Assembly (NCBI GenBank): GCA_964396555.1
Contig: CAYNFX010000050.1
Coordinates: 1-12,590, forward strand
Reading direction: 5' to 3'
DNA length: 12,590 bases
DNA from: Geofilum sp964396555
Lineage (GTDB): Bacteria; Bacteroidota; Bacteroidia; Bacteroidales; Marinilabiliaceae
Numbering within the stretch: the stretch's first letter is position 1; each line of letters starts with the position of its first letter. Made by a program: the position numbers and the translations under genes. The notes beneath the pieces were generated by a model. It saw nothing but the letters and a program-made list of their open reading frames with translations. It had not been told where the DNA came from and did not search any database. Below are positions 1-6,250 of this stretch, piece by piece.

Positions 1-51
1 AATATCGGCCTGTCACGCCGGGGGTCGCGGGTTCGAGTCCCGTCCAGACCG
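1..51 (+). tRNA. tRNA-Asp (GTC), 3' part only
   Basis: The window opens inside a tRNA gene. The anticodon stem pairs 5-9 with 17-21 (including one U-G pair) around a seven-base loop (10-16) that carries the anticodon GTC at 12-14, which reads Asp codons. The T arm pairs 27-31 with 39-43 around the TTCGAGT loop. Bases 44-50 (CCAGACC) are the 3' acceptor strand and G51 is the discriminator base, as expected for tRNA-Asp. CCA is not encoded; the next bases are CAAAG. The acceptor 5' strand and D arm lie left of the window. The identity is secure from the anticodon and the conserved arms. Confidence 0.95.
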
Positions 52-64
52 CAAAGCAAAGTAA

Positions 65-96
65 GCCTTGATAACTGTGGTTATCAAGGCTTTTTT
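65..96 (+). terminator. Rho-independent terminator after tRNA-Asp
   Basis: An 11-bp perfect stem, GCCTTGATAAC (65-75) with GTTATCAAGGC (80-90), closes a TGTG loop and is followed by six T residues (91-96). Two A-T pairs can extend the base of the stem. It sits 13 bases past the tRNA 3' end and should end the tRNA transcript and insulate pckA from it. Confidence 0.9.
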
Positions 97-169
97 ATTT
101 ATTCTCGTTAATTACTACGATTTGATATTTTGATTTCTAAAAAAAAGTTAAATCGAAAGATTTTATAGA

Positions 170-203
170 AATAATATTAAAGAAATATTTCTTTAATATT
201 ATT
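170..203. promoter_or_regulatory. Perfect 34-bp palindrome, candidate pckA operator
   Basis: The left arm AATAATATTAAAGAAAT (170-186) is the exact reverse complement of the right arm (187-203), with no spacer. It ends six bases before a TATCTTTG -7 element, so it covers the -33 region of the putative pckA promoter. A symmetric site there suits a dimeric regulator that blocks or replaces -33 contacts. It is too AT-rich and lacks a T-tract, so it is not a good terminator. The symmetry is seen directly; the operator role is inferred, and no regulator is identified. Confidence 0.5.
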
Positions 204-209
204 CTTTTA

Positions 210-217
210 TATCTTTG
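210..217 (+). promoter_or_regulatory. Putative pckA promoter, -7 element TATCTTTG
   Basis: TATCTTTG matches the Bacteroidota sigma-factor -7 consensus TAnnTTTG exactly. It lies 67 bases before the pckA ATG, giving an expected leader of about 60 bases. No clear TTTG -33 element is visible; that region is occupied by the 170-203 palindrome. The same octamer occurs on the minus strand upstream of folP. Confidence 0.6.
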
Positions 218-284
218 TGTCGGTAGCAGAAATAGACTACCATCATGGTGTGTATATAATGTCAAATAATTAAATAAATAAAGT

Positions 285-1889
285 ATGGCAAATGTTGATT
301 TGACTAAGTATGGGATTAACGGTGTAAAGGAAATCGTTTACAACCCCTCATACGATCTGCTTTTCGAAGAAGAGACAAAACCGAGTCTTGTAGGCTTTGA
401 AAGGGGCCAGGTTACCGAACTGGGAGCCGTCAATGTAATGACTGGTGAATATACTGGTCGTTCACCTAAAGACAAGTTCTTCGTTATGGACGACGTATCC
501 AGGGATACTATCTGGTGGACATCAGATGATTACAAGAATGACAACAAGCCCGTATCAGAGCAGGCATGGAAAGAGATTAAGAAGCTTGCAGTTGAATGTC
601 TTTCAAACAAGCGTCTTTTCGTAGTTGATGCTTTCTGCGGTGCTAACGAAAACTCTCGTCTGAAACTTCGCTTTATCATGGAAGTTGCATGGCAGGCACA
701 CTTCGTAACCAATATGTTTATACGTCCCACCAAGGAAGAACTGAAAAACTTTGGTGAACCAGATTTCGTAATTATCAACGCTTCAAAGACTAAGGTAAGC
801 AATTTCAAAGAACTGGGTCTTAATTCAGAAACTGCTGTTGTTTTCAACCTGAAGGAAAAAATTCAGGTTATCCTGAATACCTGGTATGGTGGTGAGATGA
901 AGAAGGGTATGTTCTCATATATGAACTATCTGCTTCCTCTTCAAGGTATGGCTTCTATGCACTGCTCTGCTAACACCAATGAGAAAGATGAGACTGCAAT
1001 TTTCTTCGGTCTGTCTGGTACAGGTAAGACTACCCTTTCAACTGATCCAAAGCGTCTGCTAATTGGTGATGACGAACACGGTTGGGATGATGATGGTATC
1101 TTCAACTTCGAAGGTGGTTGCTATGCTAAGGTTATCAACCTGAGCAAGGAAAATGAGCCTGACATATACGAAGCTATCAAGCGTGATGCATTGCTCGAAA
1201 ACGTAACAGTAGCAGCTGATGGCAAGATCGATTTTAATGACAAGTCGGTTACTGAAAACACTCGTGTTTCTTACCCGATTGATCACATTGTAAACATCGT
1301 TAAGCCAGTATCTAAGGCTGGACATGCCAAGAAGGTTATCTTCCTATCTGCTGATGCTTTCGGCGTATTGCCTCCAGTTTCTATTCTGACTCCAGAACAA
1401 ACTCAGTATTACTTCCTGTCAGGATTTACAGCTAAGCTGGCAGGTACTGAGCGTGGTATCACCGAGCCTACTCCTACGTTCTCTGCATGTTTTGGTGCTG
1501 CATTCCTTTCATTGCACCCAACAGTATATGCACGCGAACTTGTAAAGAGAATGGAGAAGGTTGGTGCTAAGGCTTATCTGGTTAACACTGGATGGAATGG
1601 TTCAGGCAAGCGTATCTCAATTAAAGATACCCGTGGTATTATCGACGCTATCCTTGACGGTTCAATCGACAAGGCTCCTACCAAGACTATTCCTCACTTC
1701 AACTTCGCTGTTCCAACAGCACTTCCTGCAGTAGATCCAGCAATTCTCGATCCTAGAGATACTTATGCAGATGCTACTAAATGGGAAGAAAAAGCAGTTG
1801 ATCTTGCTGGTCGCTTTGTTAAGAACTTCCAAAAGTTCACAAGCAATCCAGATGCTAAGGCTCTTGTTCCTTACGGTCCACAACTCTAA
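285..1889 (+). CDS. pckA: Phosphoenolpyruvate carboxykinase (ATP)
   Basis: Interconverts oxaloacetate plus ATP with PEP, CO2 and ADP in the cytoplasm. In anaerobic Bacteroidota the enzyme can run as a PEP carboxylase toward succinate; gluconeogenesis is the other role. At 534 aa it is the usual length. Visible motifs: TGRSPKDKF (57-65, substrate binding), YGGEMKKG (201-208, metal and PEP site), MHCSAN with His226, the P-loop GLSGTGKTT (242-250), the second kinase motif IGDDEHGW (260-267), Arg327 in NTRVSY, and NTGWNGSGKR (434-443). These separate it from the GTP-type enzyme. The ATG at 285 has no Shine-Dalgarno but a very A-rich lead, common in this phylum. It is monocistronic, with its own promoter, a palindrome upstream and a terminator downstream, so it is probably regulated alone. 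It appears intact with no missing key residue. Confidence 0.98.
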   Translation: MANVDLTKYGINGVKEIVYNPSYDLLFEEETKPSLVGFERGQVTELGAVNVMTGEYTGRSPKDKFFVMDDVSRDTIWWTSDDYKNDNKPVSEQAWKEIKKLAVECLSNKRLFVVDAFCGANENSRLKLRFIMEVAWQAHFVTNMFIRPTKEELKNFGEPDFVIINASKTKVSNFKELGLNSETAVVFNLKEKIQVILNTWYGGEMKKGMFSYMNYLLPLQGMASMHCSANTNEKDETAIFFGLSGTGKTTLSTDPKRLLIGDDEHGWDDDGIFNFEGGCYAKVINLSKENEPDIYEAIKRDALLENVTVAADGKIDFNDKSVTENTRVSYPIDHIVNIVKPVSKAGHAKKVIFLSADAFGVLPPVSILTPEQTQYYFLSGFTAKLAGTERGITEPTPTFSACFGAAFLSLHPTVYARELVKRMEKVGAKAYLVNTGWNGSGKRISIKDTRGIIDAILDGSIDKAPTKTIPHFNFAVPTALPAVDPAILDPRDTYADATKWEEKAVDLAGRFVKNFQKFTSNPDAKALVPYGPQL

Positions 1890-1910
1890 AACAAGAGAGT
1901 AAATAATTCA

Positions 1911-1939
1911 AAAAGGCTGCCTCCGGGCAGCCTTTTTTT
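1911..1939. terminator. Bidirectional terminator between pckA and the lpxL-like gene
   Basis: The stem GGCTGCC (1915-1921) with GGCAGCC (1926-1932) closes a TCCG loop, followed by seven T residues (1933-1939) on the plus strand. Five A residues (1910-1914) on the other side provide the T-tract for the minus strand. It lies 21 bases after the pckA stop and about 40 bases beyond the stop of the converging acyltransferase gene (1978), so one hairpin can end both transcripts. Confidence 0.9.
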
Positions 1940-1977
1940 GTTTTGTAGCATTAGTTTTCAGGAAGATTAATCGTCCG

Positions 1978-2979
1978 TTAATTATTACCGCCTTCTTTCA
2001 ATAGCCGTTCTATCTCTGCCTTCTTCTTTGCTTCAAGTTTTTCAAGAAAACGCTTTTGAGATTCCGGGGTTGTCTTCCATCTCTCATGCATCCACACCCA
2101 CTGGTCCGGATATTTATCAATATAATCGCTTATGATCTTGGAGTAAACTATTGTGTTCTCCAGAAGGTCACTCTCCCGGTTGCCAGTATCAACAAGCTCA
2201 ACAGGAGGAAGGATAGTAAACTGATGCGTGTTGTCAGACTTCCTTCTCATAAACATGGGCACTACAGGGACCTTTGTGTCAAGTGCAAGCCTTGCTGCCC
2301 CAACAGGGGTATAGGCACGTTTTCCAAGAAAGTCAACAAATACTCCAGGTGCTGTAGTGTCCTGGTCTATCATTATGATCAGGCAGTCACCATTATTGAT
2401 TGAATCAATCAGTTTGATATAGGCCTTACCTCTGCTTATATTCTTCATGCCTCTGCGTTGACGGGCCTCTACTATAAGCTTGTCAATTCTGGGATTTGGT
2501 AACGGACGGCTAAGTGCCGATGTAGAGTAACCCATCACGGGAAGAATAATTGCAGAAAACTCCCAGGAACCTGTATGACTCATAAGACAGATAACTCCCC
2601 TCCCCTGATCGTACGCAGCCTTGAGATATTCCTCCCCTTCGATATCTATAATCCCGGCAAATCCTTCACGTGTCGTGCAATGCAAAGTCTTTATATAATC
2701 TCCGAAATTCATCGCCTGGTGAACAAACACAGACCTGGCAAGGTCTTTAATTTCACTCTGACTAAGCCTGTCTCCATATATCAGGCTCAGATTCTTTGTT
2801 GTCTTTTTGCGATTTGACCTAGCCATGGCAAAGGCAAGTCTACCAACTGCCCTGCAAAATGCCAGCACAGCCTTTCGGGGTGTGAAGCGCACAAATAGCA
2901 CAAAAGTTTTGATCAGAAAGACCAGGATAGGATATTTTATTCCCCTTCTGGTTTTCTTCCACCATTTCTTAAAATTCAT
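1978..2979 (-). CDS. Lipid A biosynthesis acyltransferase, LpxL/HtrB family
   Basis: A 333-aa member of the lysophospholipid acyltransferase superfamily, LpxL/HtrB branch, which adds a secondary acyl chain to lipid A at the inner membrane using acyl-ACP. The catalytic HX4E motif is His135-Glu140 in SHTGSWE, within a GVICLMSHTGSWEFSA block. Further family signatures are DQDT (206-209), the FLGK...TPVGAARLAL region (218-233) and WVWMHERWK (294-302). One hydrophobic segment (about 17-32) fits an N-terminal membrane anchor, with a basic N-terminus (KKWWKKTRR) before it. The C-terminus is lysine- and glutamate-rich (about 308-330), probably helical. It is the last gene of the folP operon: its ATG follows the upstream stop as TGATAAAATG, suggesting translational coupling, and the bidirectional terminator follows it. 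The family is confident; the exact lipid A position acylated, and whether the substrate is instead another lipid, cannot be read from sequence. Confidence 0.92.
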   Translation of the reverse strand: MNFKKWWKKTRRGIKYPILVFLIKTFVLFVRFTPRKAVLAFCRAVGRLAFAMARSNRKKTTKNLSLIYGDRLSQSEIKDLARSVFVHQAMNFGDYIKTLHCTTREGFAGIIDIEGEEYLKAAYDQGRGVICLMSHTGSWEFSAIILPVMGYSTSALSRPLPNPRIDKLIVEARQRRGMKNISRGKAYIKLIDSINNGDCLIIMIDQDTTAPGVFVDFLGKRAYTPVGAARLALDTKVPVVPMFMRRKSDNTHQFTILPPVELVDTGNRESDLLENTIVYSKIISDYIDKYPDQWVWMHERWKTTPESQKRFLEKLEAKKKAEIERLLKEGGNN

Positions 2980-2983
2980 TTTA

Positions 2984-3865
2984 TCACAGGTTTTTGGACT
3001 CGGTTTTGCCTTTAAGTTCCTTTCTCAAGGCCGACTCAAGGGTTGGGTAAGAAAACTCAAATCCATCAGCCAAAAGCCGCTGGGGTATAACCTGCTGGCC
3101 TTCAAGAACAAGTTGGGATGATTCTCCCATGGCAAGGCTCACAAGTTTTGCGGGAAGGGTAAGGTGGGCTTTTTTACCTGCTGCAGCTGCAATCTGAAAG
3201 GTAAATTCACGGTTTGTTACGATTTCGGGTGCTACAAGGTTATAAACACCTGTCGCTATTGGCTTATTAATAGTACCTACAATGGCTTTTACGACATCAT
3301 CGATGTGAATCCAGGGCATAAAAAAATCTTCCTTGCCAAACCTTGCTCCAAGACCAAGTCTGAATAAGGGAAGCAACTTTTTCAGCATCCCTCCGGATGC
3401 TGAAAGCACAACTCCAAGCCTGAATATGGTTAAACGGGTCTTTTCTGCATCTATCTTAAGGGCTTCATGTTCCCAGTCAATACAAAGATCGGCCAGGAAG
3501 CCTGATGCATAGTTTGTTGAAAACTCATCGTGAACTTCTATACAGTCGTATATACCTACTGCTGAGGTAGTAATAAAATCAGCCAATGGTTTTTCAAGGG
3601 TATTGGCTGCTTCAACAAGTCTCCTAGTCGTTAGCACACGGCTCTCGTATATTTCCTTTTTGCGGGCCTCAGTCCATCTTCCGGCGATTGAAACGCCGGC
3701 AAGGTTGACTAGCGCATCGCATCCATCTAACAACTCTTTCAAATGTTCGCTACCGCAAGCAATATCTGTACGGGTCACGGGTACTATCCTGCAATCCCTA
3801 GCCTCCAGAGCTTCCTTTACAGCCGTACCAATAAGTCCACTACTTCCGCATATTGCAACTACCAT
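2984..3865 (-). CDS. TIGR01777-type NAD(P)-binding SDR epimerase (YfcH/SDR39U1-like)
   Basis: A 293-aa extended short-chain dehydrogenase/reductase-fold protein, near the usual family length. The Rossmann dinucleotide motif is GSSGLIG (7-13). Other family blocks are NLAG (54-57), the WTEARKKEIYESRV stretch (64-77), SAVGIYD (101-107), FLADLCIDWE (123-132), FRLGVVLS (148-155) and PWIHIDD (184-190). A C-terminal DUF1731-like tail includes VIPQRLLADGFEFSYPTLE (259-277). The classical YxxxK pair is not evident, as is usual for this atypical SDR group, so the reaction is unknown. It lies nine bases after cdaA and four before the acyltransferase. Family members are often called cell-division inhibitor or sugar epimerase by weak homology, and I would not adopt either name. 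An 11-bp hairpin lies inside the gene at 3380-3405. Confidence 0.9.
   Translation of the reverse strand: MVVAICGSSGLIGTAVKEALEARDCRIVPVTRTDIACGSEHLKELLDGCDALVNLAGVSIAGRWTEARKKEIYESRVLTTRRLVEAANTLEKPLADFITTSAVGIYDCIEVHDEFSTNYASGFLADLCIDWEHEALKIDAEKTRLTIFRLGVVLSASGGMLKKLLPLFRLGLGARFGKEDFFMPWIHIDDVVKAIVGTINKPIATGVYNLVAPEIVTNREFTFQIAAAAGKKAHLTLPAKLVSLAMGESSQLVLEGQQVIPQRLLADGFEFSYPTLESALRKELKGKTESKNL
3380..3405 (-). other. Strong intragenic hairpin in the SDR epimerase gene
   Basis: TTTCAGCATCC (3380-3390) and GGATGCTGAAA (3395-3405) form a perfect 11-bp stem with a four-base loop. On the coding (minus) strand the loop reads GGAG and the next bases GGATG bring an in-frame ATG (Met160) just after a Shine-Dalgarno-like GGAGG. 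It encodes residues near SASGGMLKK. It may be a chance product of codon choice; a role in mRNA folding is inference only. Confidence 0.4.
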
Positions 3866-3874
3866 TAGAACAGG

Positions 3875-4657
3875 TTATTTAATATTAGCCATGCTGTCCA
3901 CTATTTTCTTCTCGAGCACCTCAGTACTGAGGTTGTAGTATCCCTTACCCCCTCTGAAAAATGCCATACGACCGGTCTCTTCAGAAACCACTATTGACAC
4001 AGCATCGGTCGACTCAGTTATACCCATTGCTGCCCTGTGTCGCAGTCCTACATTCTTGGGCAAATCCATATTCTGGGACACTGGAAGTATACAGCCGGCA
4101 GCCTTTATTTTGCTCTGATTGATTATTACAGCTCCGTCATGCAGGGGGCTATTCTTAAAGAAAATAGATTTCAACAGTGTCTTCGAAATAACTGCATTAA
4201 TAAGCTCTCCAGTCTCAACGTAATCCAAGAGTTCGGAACGCCTTGTAATTACTATAAGAGCCCCGGTTTTGGTTCTCGATAATTCCTCGCATGTGCTGAC
4301 TAGTGGTTTTATCTGAAAACTCAACATCCCAGGAGAATTGCTCACAAACAGGTTATCTACAGAGAACCTGTTGCCTATATTGTATTTTGATCCCAAAAGG
4401 AGTAAAAAACGCCTGATCTCTGGCTGAAAAACTATAATAATCGCAATCACCCCCACATTTACAAGGTTGTCTAATATGGCTCCTGACAATTGCATATTCA
4501 GAGCCTTGATCATTAACCAAAACAATATAAAGGCAAAAATCCCAATAAAAATATTTACTGCTACGGTTCCCTTGATCAATTTGTATAACCAATACAGCAG
4601 CCAGGCCACAAGAACTATGTCTATTAGATCTATAAGCCTTATCTCAAGAAAGGTCAT
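3875..4657 (-). CDS. cdaA: Diadenylate cyclase CdaA (c-di-AMP synthase)
   Basis: Condenses two ATP into the second messenger c-di-AMP at the cytoplasmic membrane; c-di-AMP in other bacteria controls potassium and osmolyte transport and cell-wall homeostasis. At 260 aa it matches the CdaA/TIGR00159 type. Three N-terminal membrane segments (about 10-28, 34-52, 65-78) are followed by FQPEIRR and the DAC (DisA_N) domain. Catalytic signatures are DGA (174-176, in PLHDGAVI) and GLRHRAAMG (204-212), plus SEETG (225-229). It lacks the DisA DNA-binding part. Its ATG follows the folP stop as TGATAAGATG. In Firmicutes cdaA neighbours cdaR and glmM; here neither is present, so regulation by a CdaR-like partner is not supported in this locus. 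The enzyme appears complete. Confidence 0.96.
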   Translation of the reverse strand: MTFLEIRLIDLIDIVLVAWLLYWLYKLIKGTVAVNIFIGIFAFILFWLMIKALNMQLSGAILDNLVNVGVIAIIIVFQPEIRRFLLLLGSKYNIGNRFSVDNLFVSNSPGMLSFQIKPLVSTCEELSRTKTGALIVITRRSELLDYVETGELINAVISKTLLKSIFFKNSPLHDGAVIINQSKIKAAGCILPVSQNMDLPKNVGLRHRAAMGITESTDAVSIVVSEETGRMAFFRGGKGYYNLSTEVLEKKIVDSMANIK

Positions 4658-4661
4658 CTTA

Positions 4662-5537
4662 TCAGCTTTTGGTTACGCTTCTCAATTCACTTACTAATTT
4701 AACACATTCCACAGCTTCCTTTACATCATGCACGCGTAAAATATTGGCTCCCTTAAGCAGGGCTACAGTATTAAGGGCCGTTGTTCCGTTAAGTGCACCT
4801 TCAGGATCTCCACCCAAAACCTTGTATATCATAGACTTGCGAGACAAACCAACAAGCAAGGGGAGCTGAAACAGTCTGAACTCATCCAGATTGTTGAGCA
4901 TACTGTAGTTATGCTCGACAGTCTTACCAAAGCCGAATCCGGGATCAATAATTACATCATTCACCCCCATTGAGCGGAGCTTATCCACCCTCTCAGACAA
5001 CCACAAAGATACATCAGCAGTCACATCCTTATATACAGGATTAAGCTGCATAGTATCAGGTGTACCCTGCATATGCATTAGAATATATGGCACCTTTAGC
5101 CGGGCCACTGTGTCAAACATCGCCCCATCCATCTCTCCGCCTGAAATATCATTGATTATATCAGCCAATCCTTCAGTTACAATCTTCTCAGCAACTTCTG
5201 CCCTAAAGGTATCAAGTGATAGGATAAGCTCCGGATATCTCTTCCTGATCAGCTCCAACGATGGTAACAATCGTGCATATTCCTCAGCAGCACTGACATT
5301 AGCTGCCCCTGGGCGACTTGAGTATGCTCCAACATCTGCCATGGTTCCGCCTTCTTTGACAATCTGCTCAACTCTCTCAAGTATAGCCTGCTGTGAATTA
5401 AAGCGGCTTTTGCTGAAAAATGAGTCAGGGGTGATATTGATTATCCCCATAACACAGGGTGTGGAAAGGTCAATCAGTTGCCCTCTGCAATTGATTGTCT
5501 GCGAGGGCCTAAGAAATATGCTGTGCTTAAACGTCAT
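4662..5537 (-). CDS. folP: Dihydropteroate synthase
   Basis: Joins 6-hydroxymethyl-dihydropterin diphosphate to p-aminobenzoate to give dihydropteroate in folate synthesis (cytoplasm); the target of sulfonamides. TIM-barrel signatures, numbered from the preferred ATG: GIINITPDSFF (31-41), GAYSSRPGA (70-78), DIINDISGG (126-134), ILMHMQGTPDTM (152-163), IIDPGFGFGKT (196-206), VGLSRKSM (229-236) and LRVHDVKEA (267-275). An in-frame TTG at 5540 directly precedes the ATG at 5537 and would add one residue. I prefer the ATG because a GGAG sits seven bases upstream of it. The 291-aa length is normal. It is the first gene of a tight four-gene operon with cdaA, an SDR and an acyltransferase, with a -7 element TATCTTTG just upstream (5578-5571). 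Nothing suggests an acquired sul-type allele. Confidence 0.97.
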   Translation of the reverse strand: MTFKHSIFLRPSQTINCRGQLIDLSTPCVMGIINITPDSFFSKSRFNSQQAILERVEQIVKEGGTMADVGAYSSRPGAANVSAAEEYARLLPSLELIRKRYPELILSLDTFRAEVAEKIVTEGLADIINDISGGEMDGAMFDTVARLKVPYILMHMQGTPDTMQLNPVYKDVTADVSLWLSERVDKLRSMGVNDVIIDPGFGFGKTVEHNYSMLNNLDEFRLFQLPLLVGLSRKSMIYKVLGGDPEGALNGTTALNTVALLKGANILRVHDVKEAVECVKLVSELRSVTKS

Positions 5538-5570
5538 CAATTACTCCGATATTGATTTTTACATACTTTA

Positions 5571-5578
5571 CAAAGATA
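5571..5578 (-). promoter_or_regulatory. Putative folP operon promoter, -7 element TATCTTTG
   Basis: CAAAGATA on the plus strand reads TATCTTTG on the minus strand, an exact TAnnTTTG match and identical to the pckA element. It lies about 33 bases before the folP ATG, giving a short leader that includes the GGAG ribosome site. I saw no convincing -33 TTTG at the usual 19-21 base spacing, so this rests on the -7 match and position. Confidence 0.5.
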
Positions 5579-5619
5579 GGGTAAATTGGAGTAAACTTTC
5601 ATACTTAAGCATTTTTTGG

Positions 5620-5627
5620 TACTTTTA
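5620..5627 (+). promoter_or_regulatory. Possible promoter of the DUF1599-tpiA cluster
   Basis: TACTTTTA matches TAnnTTT but not the final G of the Bacteroidota -7 element. It is 40 bases before the preferred ATG at 5667 and is the best candidate on this strand of the divergent region. No clear -33 element accompanies it. Confidence 0.25.
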
Positions 5628-5666
5628 CGACTTTAATGATTGCCTCTAACAAACACCTGTTTCTCT

Positions 5667-6224
5667 ATGTCGGAACATCCTCAAAACACTGATCAGCAGT
5701 ATAAGCATGCGGCAGACGTATGCAGGGAGATTTTTGAAAAGAAGATGCATGATTACAGTACCGCATGGCGCATTCTAAGAACCGAGTCGGTAACAGATCA
5801 GATATTCATCAAGGCTCGCCGTATCAGAAGTATTCAAACAAAGGGTGTTGCGTTGGTTAATGAGGACATCAGACCTGAATTTATCGGAATAGTTAATTAT
5901 GCTGCAATGGGACTGATACAACTTGAACTGGGACCCAGTGATGATCCGGAAATGTCTCATGATGAAGCGCTCAAACTATACACTGCTCAGGTAACAAAGG
6001 CCAAGAGCCTTATGGACAACAAAAACCATGACTACGACGAGGCCTGGAGAAGTATGCGTATCAGTTCCCTGACCGATCTTATTTTAATGAAGCTATATCG
6101 CATCAAGCAGATTGAGGACAACAAGGGTAAGACTCTTATCTCTGAGGGCGTTGATGCCAACTACCTGGATATAATCAATTACGCGATATTTGCCCTTATA
6201 AAACTTGAGTTTGAGGAGGAATAA
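5667..6224 (+). CDS. Tandem DUF1599 protein
   Basis: A 185-aa soluble acidic protein built from two copies of one domain. Copy 1 (about 17-88) has KMHDYSTAWR followed by SVTDQI, a KARRI helix, and IVNYAAMGLIQLEL. Copy 2 (about 110-182) has KNHDYDEAWR, SLTDLI, YRIKQIE and IINYAIFALIKLEF. The repeated HDYxxAWR (His28-Asp29 and His121-Asp122) and the NYA helices are the DUF1599 pattern; I recall this Pfam family (PF07659) being listed among nucleotide-modification-associated domains, but no reaction is established. Mostly alpha-helical, no signal peptide. I chose the ATG at 5667 over an upstream in-frame TTG at 5640, which would add nine residues with no family resemblance. It leads a plus-strand cluster, 26 bases ahead of a MauE-like gene and then tpiA. 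From memory this trio also occurs in Bacteroides, suggesting a conserved but unexplained link. Confidence 0.88.
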   Translation: MSEHPQNTDQQYKHAADVCREIFEKKMHDYSTAWRILRTESVTDQIFIKARRIRSIQTKGVALVNEDIRPEFIGIVNYAAMGLIQLELGPSDDPEMSHDEALKLYTAQVTKAKSLMDNKNHDYDEAWRSMRISSLTDLILMKLYRIKQIEDNKGKTLISEGVDANYLDIINYAIFALIKLEFEEE

Positions 6225-6250
6225 GAACTAAACCGCTAAACCGGACGACC

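Noticed and set aside
1..64. tRNA-Asp 3' end as an attachment site for an integrated element
   Set aside because: tRNA 3' ends are common integration sites, but there is no integrase, no direct repeat of the tRNA end in the window and the flank holds core genes.
97..169. AT-rich stretch after the tRNA terminator as a possible small gene or origin
   Set aside because: It holds only A/T runs and short repeats such as TTTGAT; no open frame with a start signal, no iterons and no clear promoter match were seen.
530..847. Minus-strand frame of 105 codons inside pckA
   Set aside because: Antisense to conserved pckA coding sequence; a shadow frame.
2984..3865. Naming the SDR gene a cell-division inhibitor (SulA-like)
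   Set aside because: That label comes from old transferred annotation of the TIGR01777 family; the sequence is a Rossmann-fold SDR and shows no relation to SulA.
5538..5540. TTG start for folP
   Set aside because: It directly abuts an ATG that has a better-placed GGAG, so the ATG is preferred; the difference is one residue.
5110..5649. Plus-strand 179-codon frame antisense to folP
   Set aside because: folP on the minus strand has all dihydropteroate synthase motifs; the opposite frame is composition-driven and has none.
5640..5666. TTG start adding nine residues to the DUF1599 protein
   Set aside because: ATG at 5667 gives a normal start right before the repeat region; the extra residues (LTNTCFS) show no family pattern and would place the start almost on the promoter.
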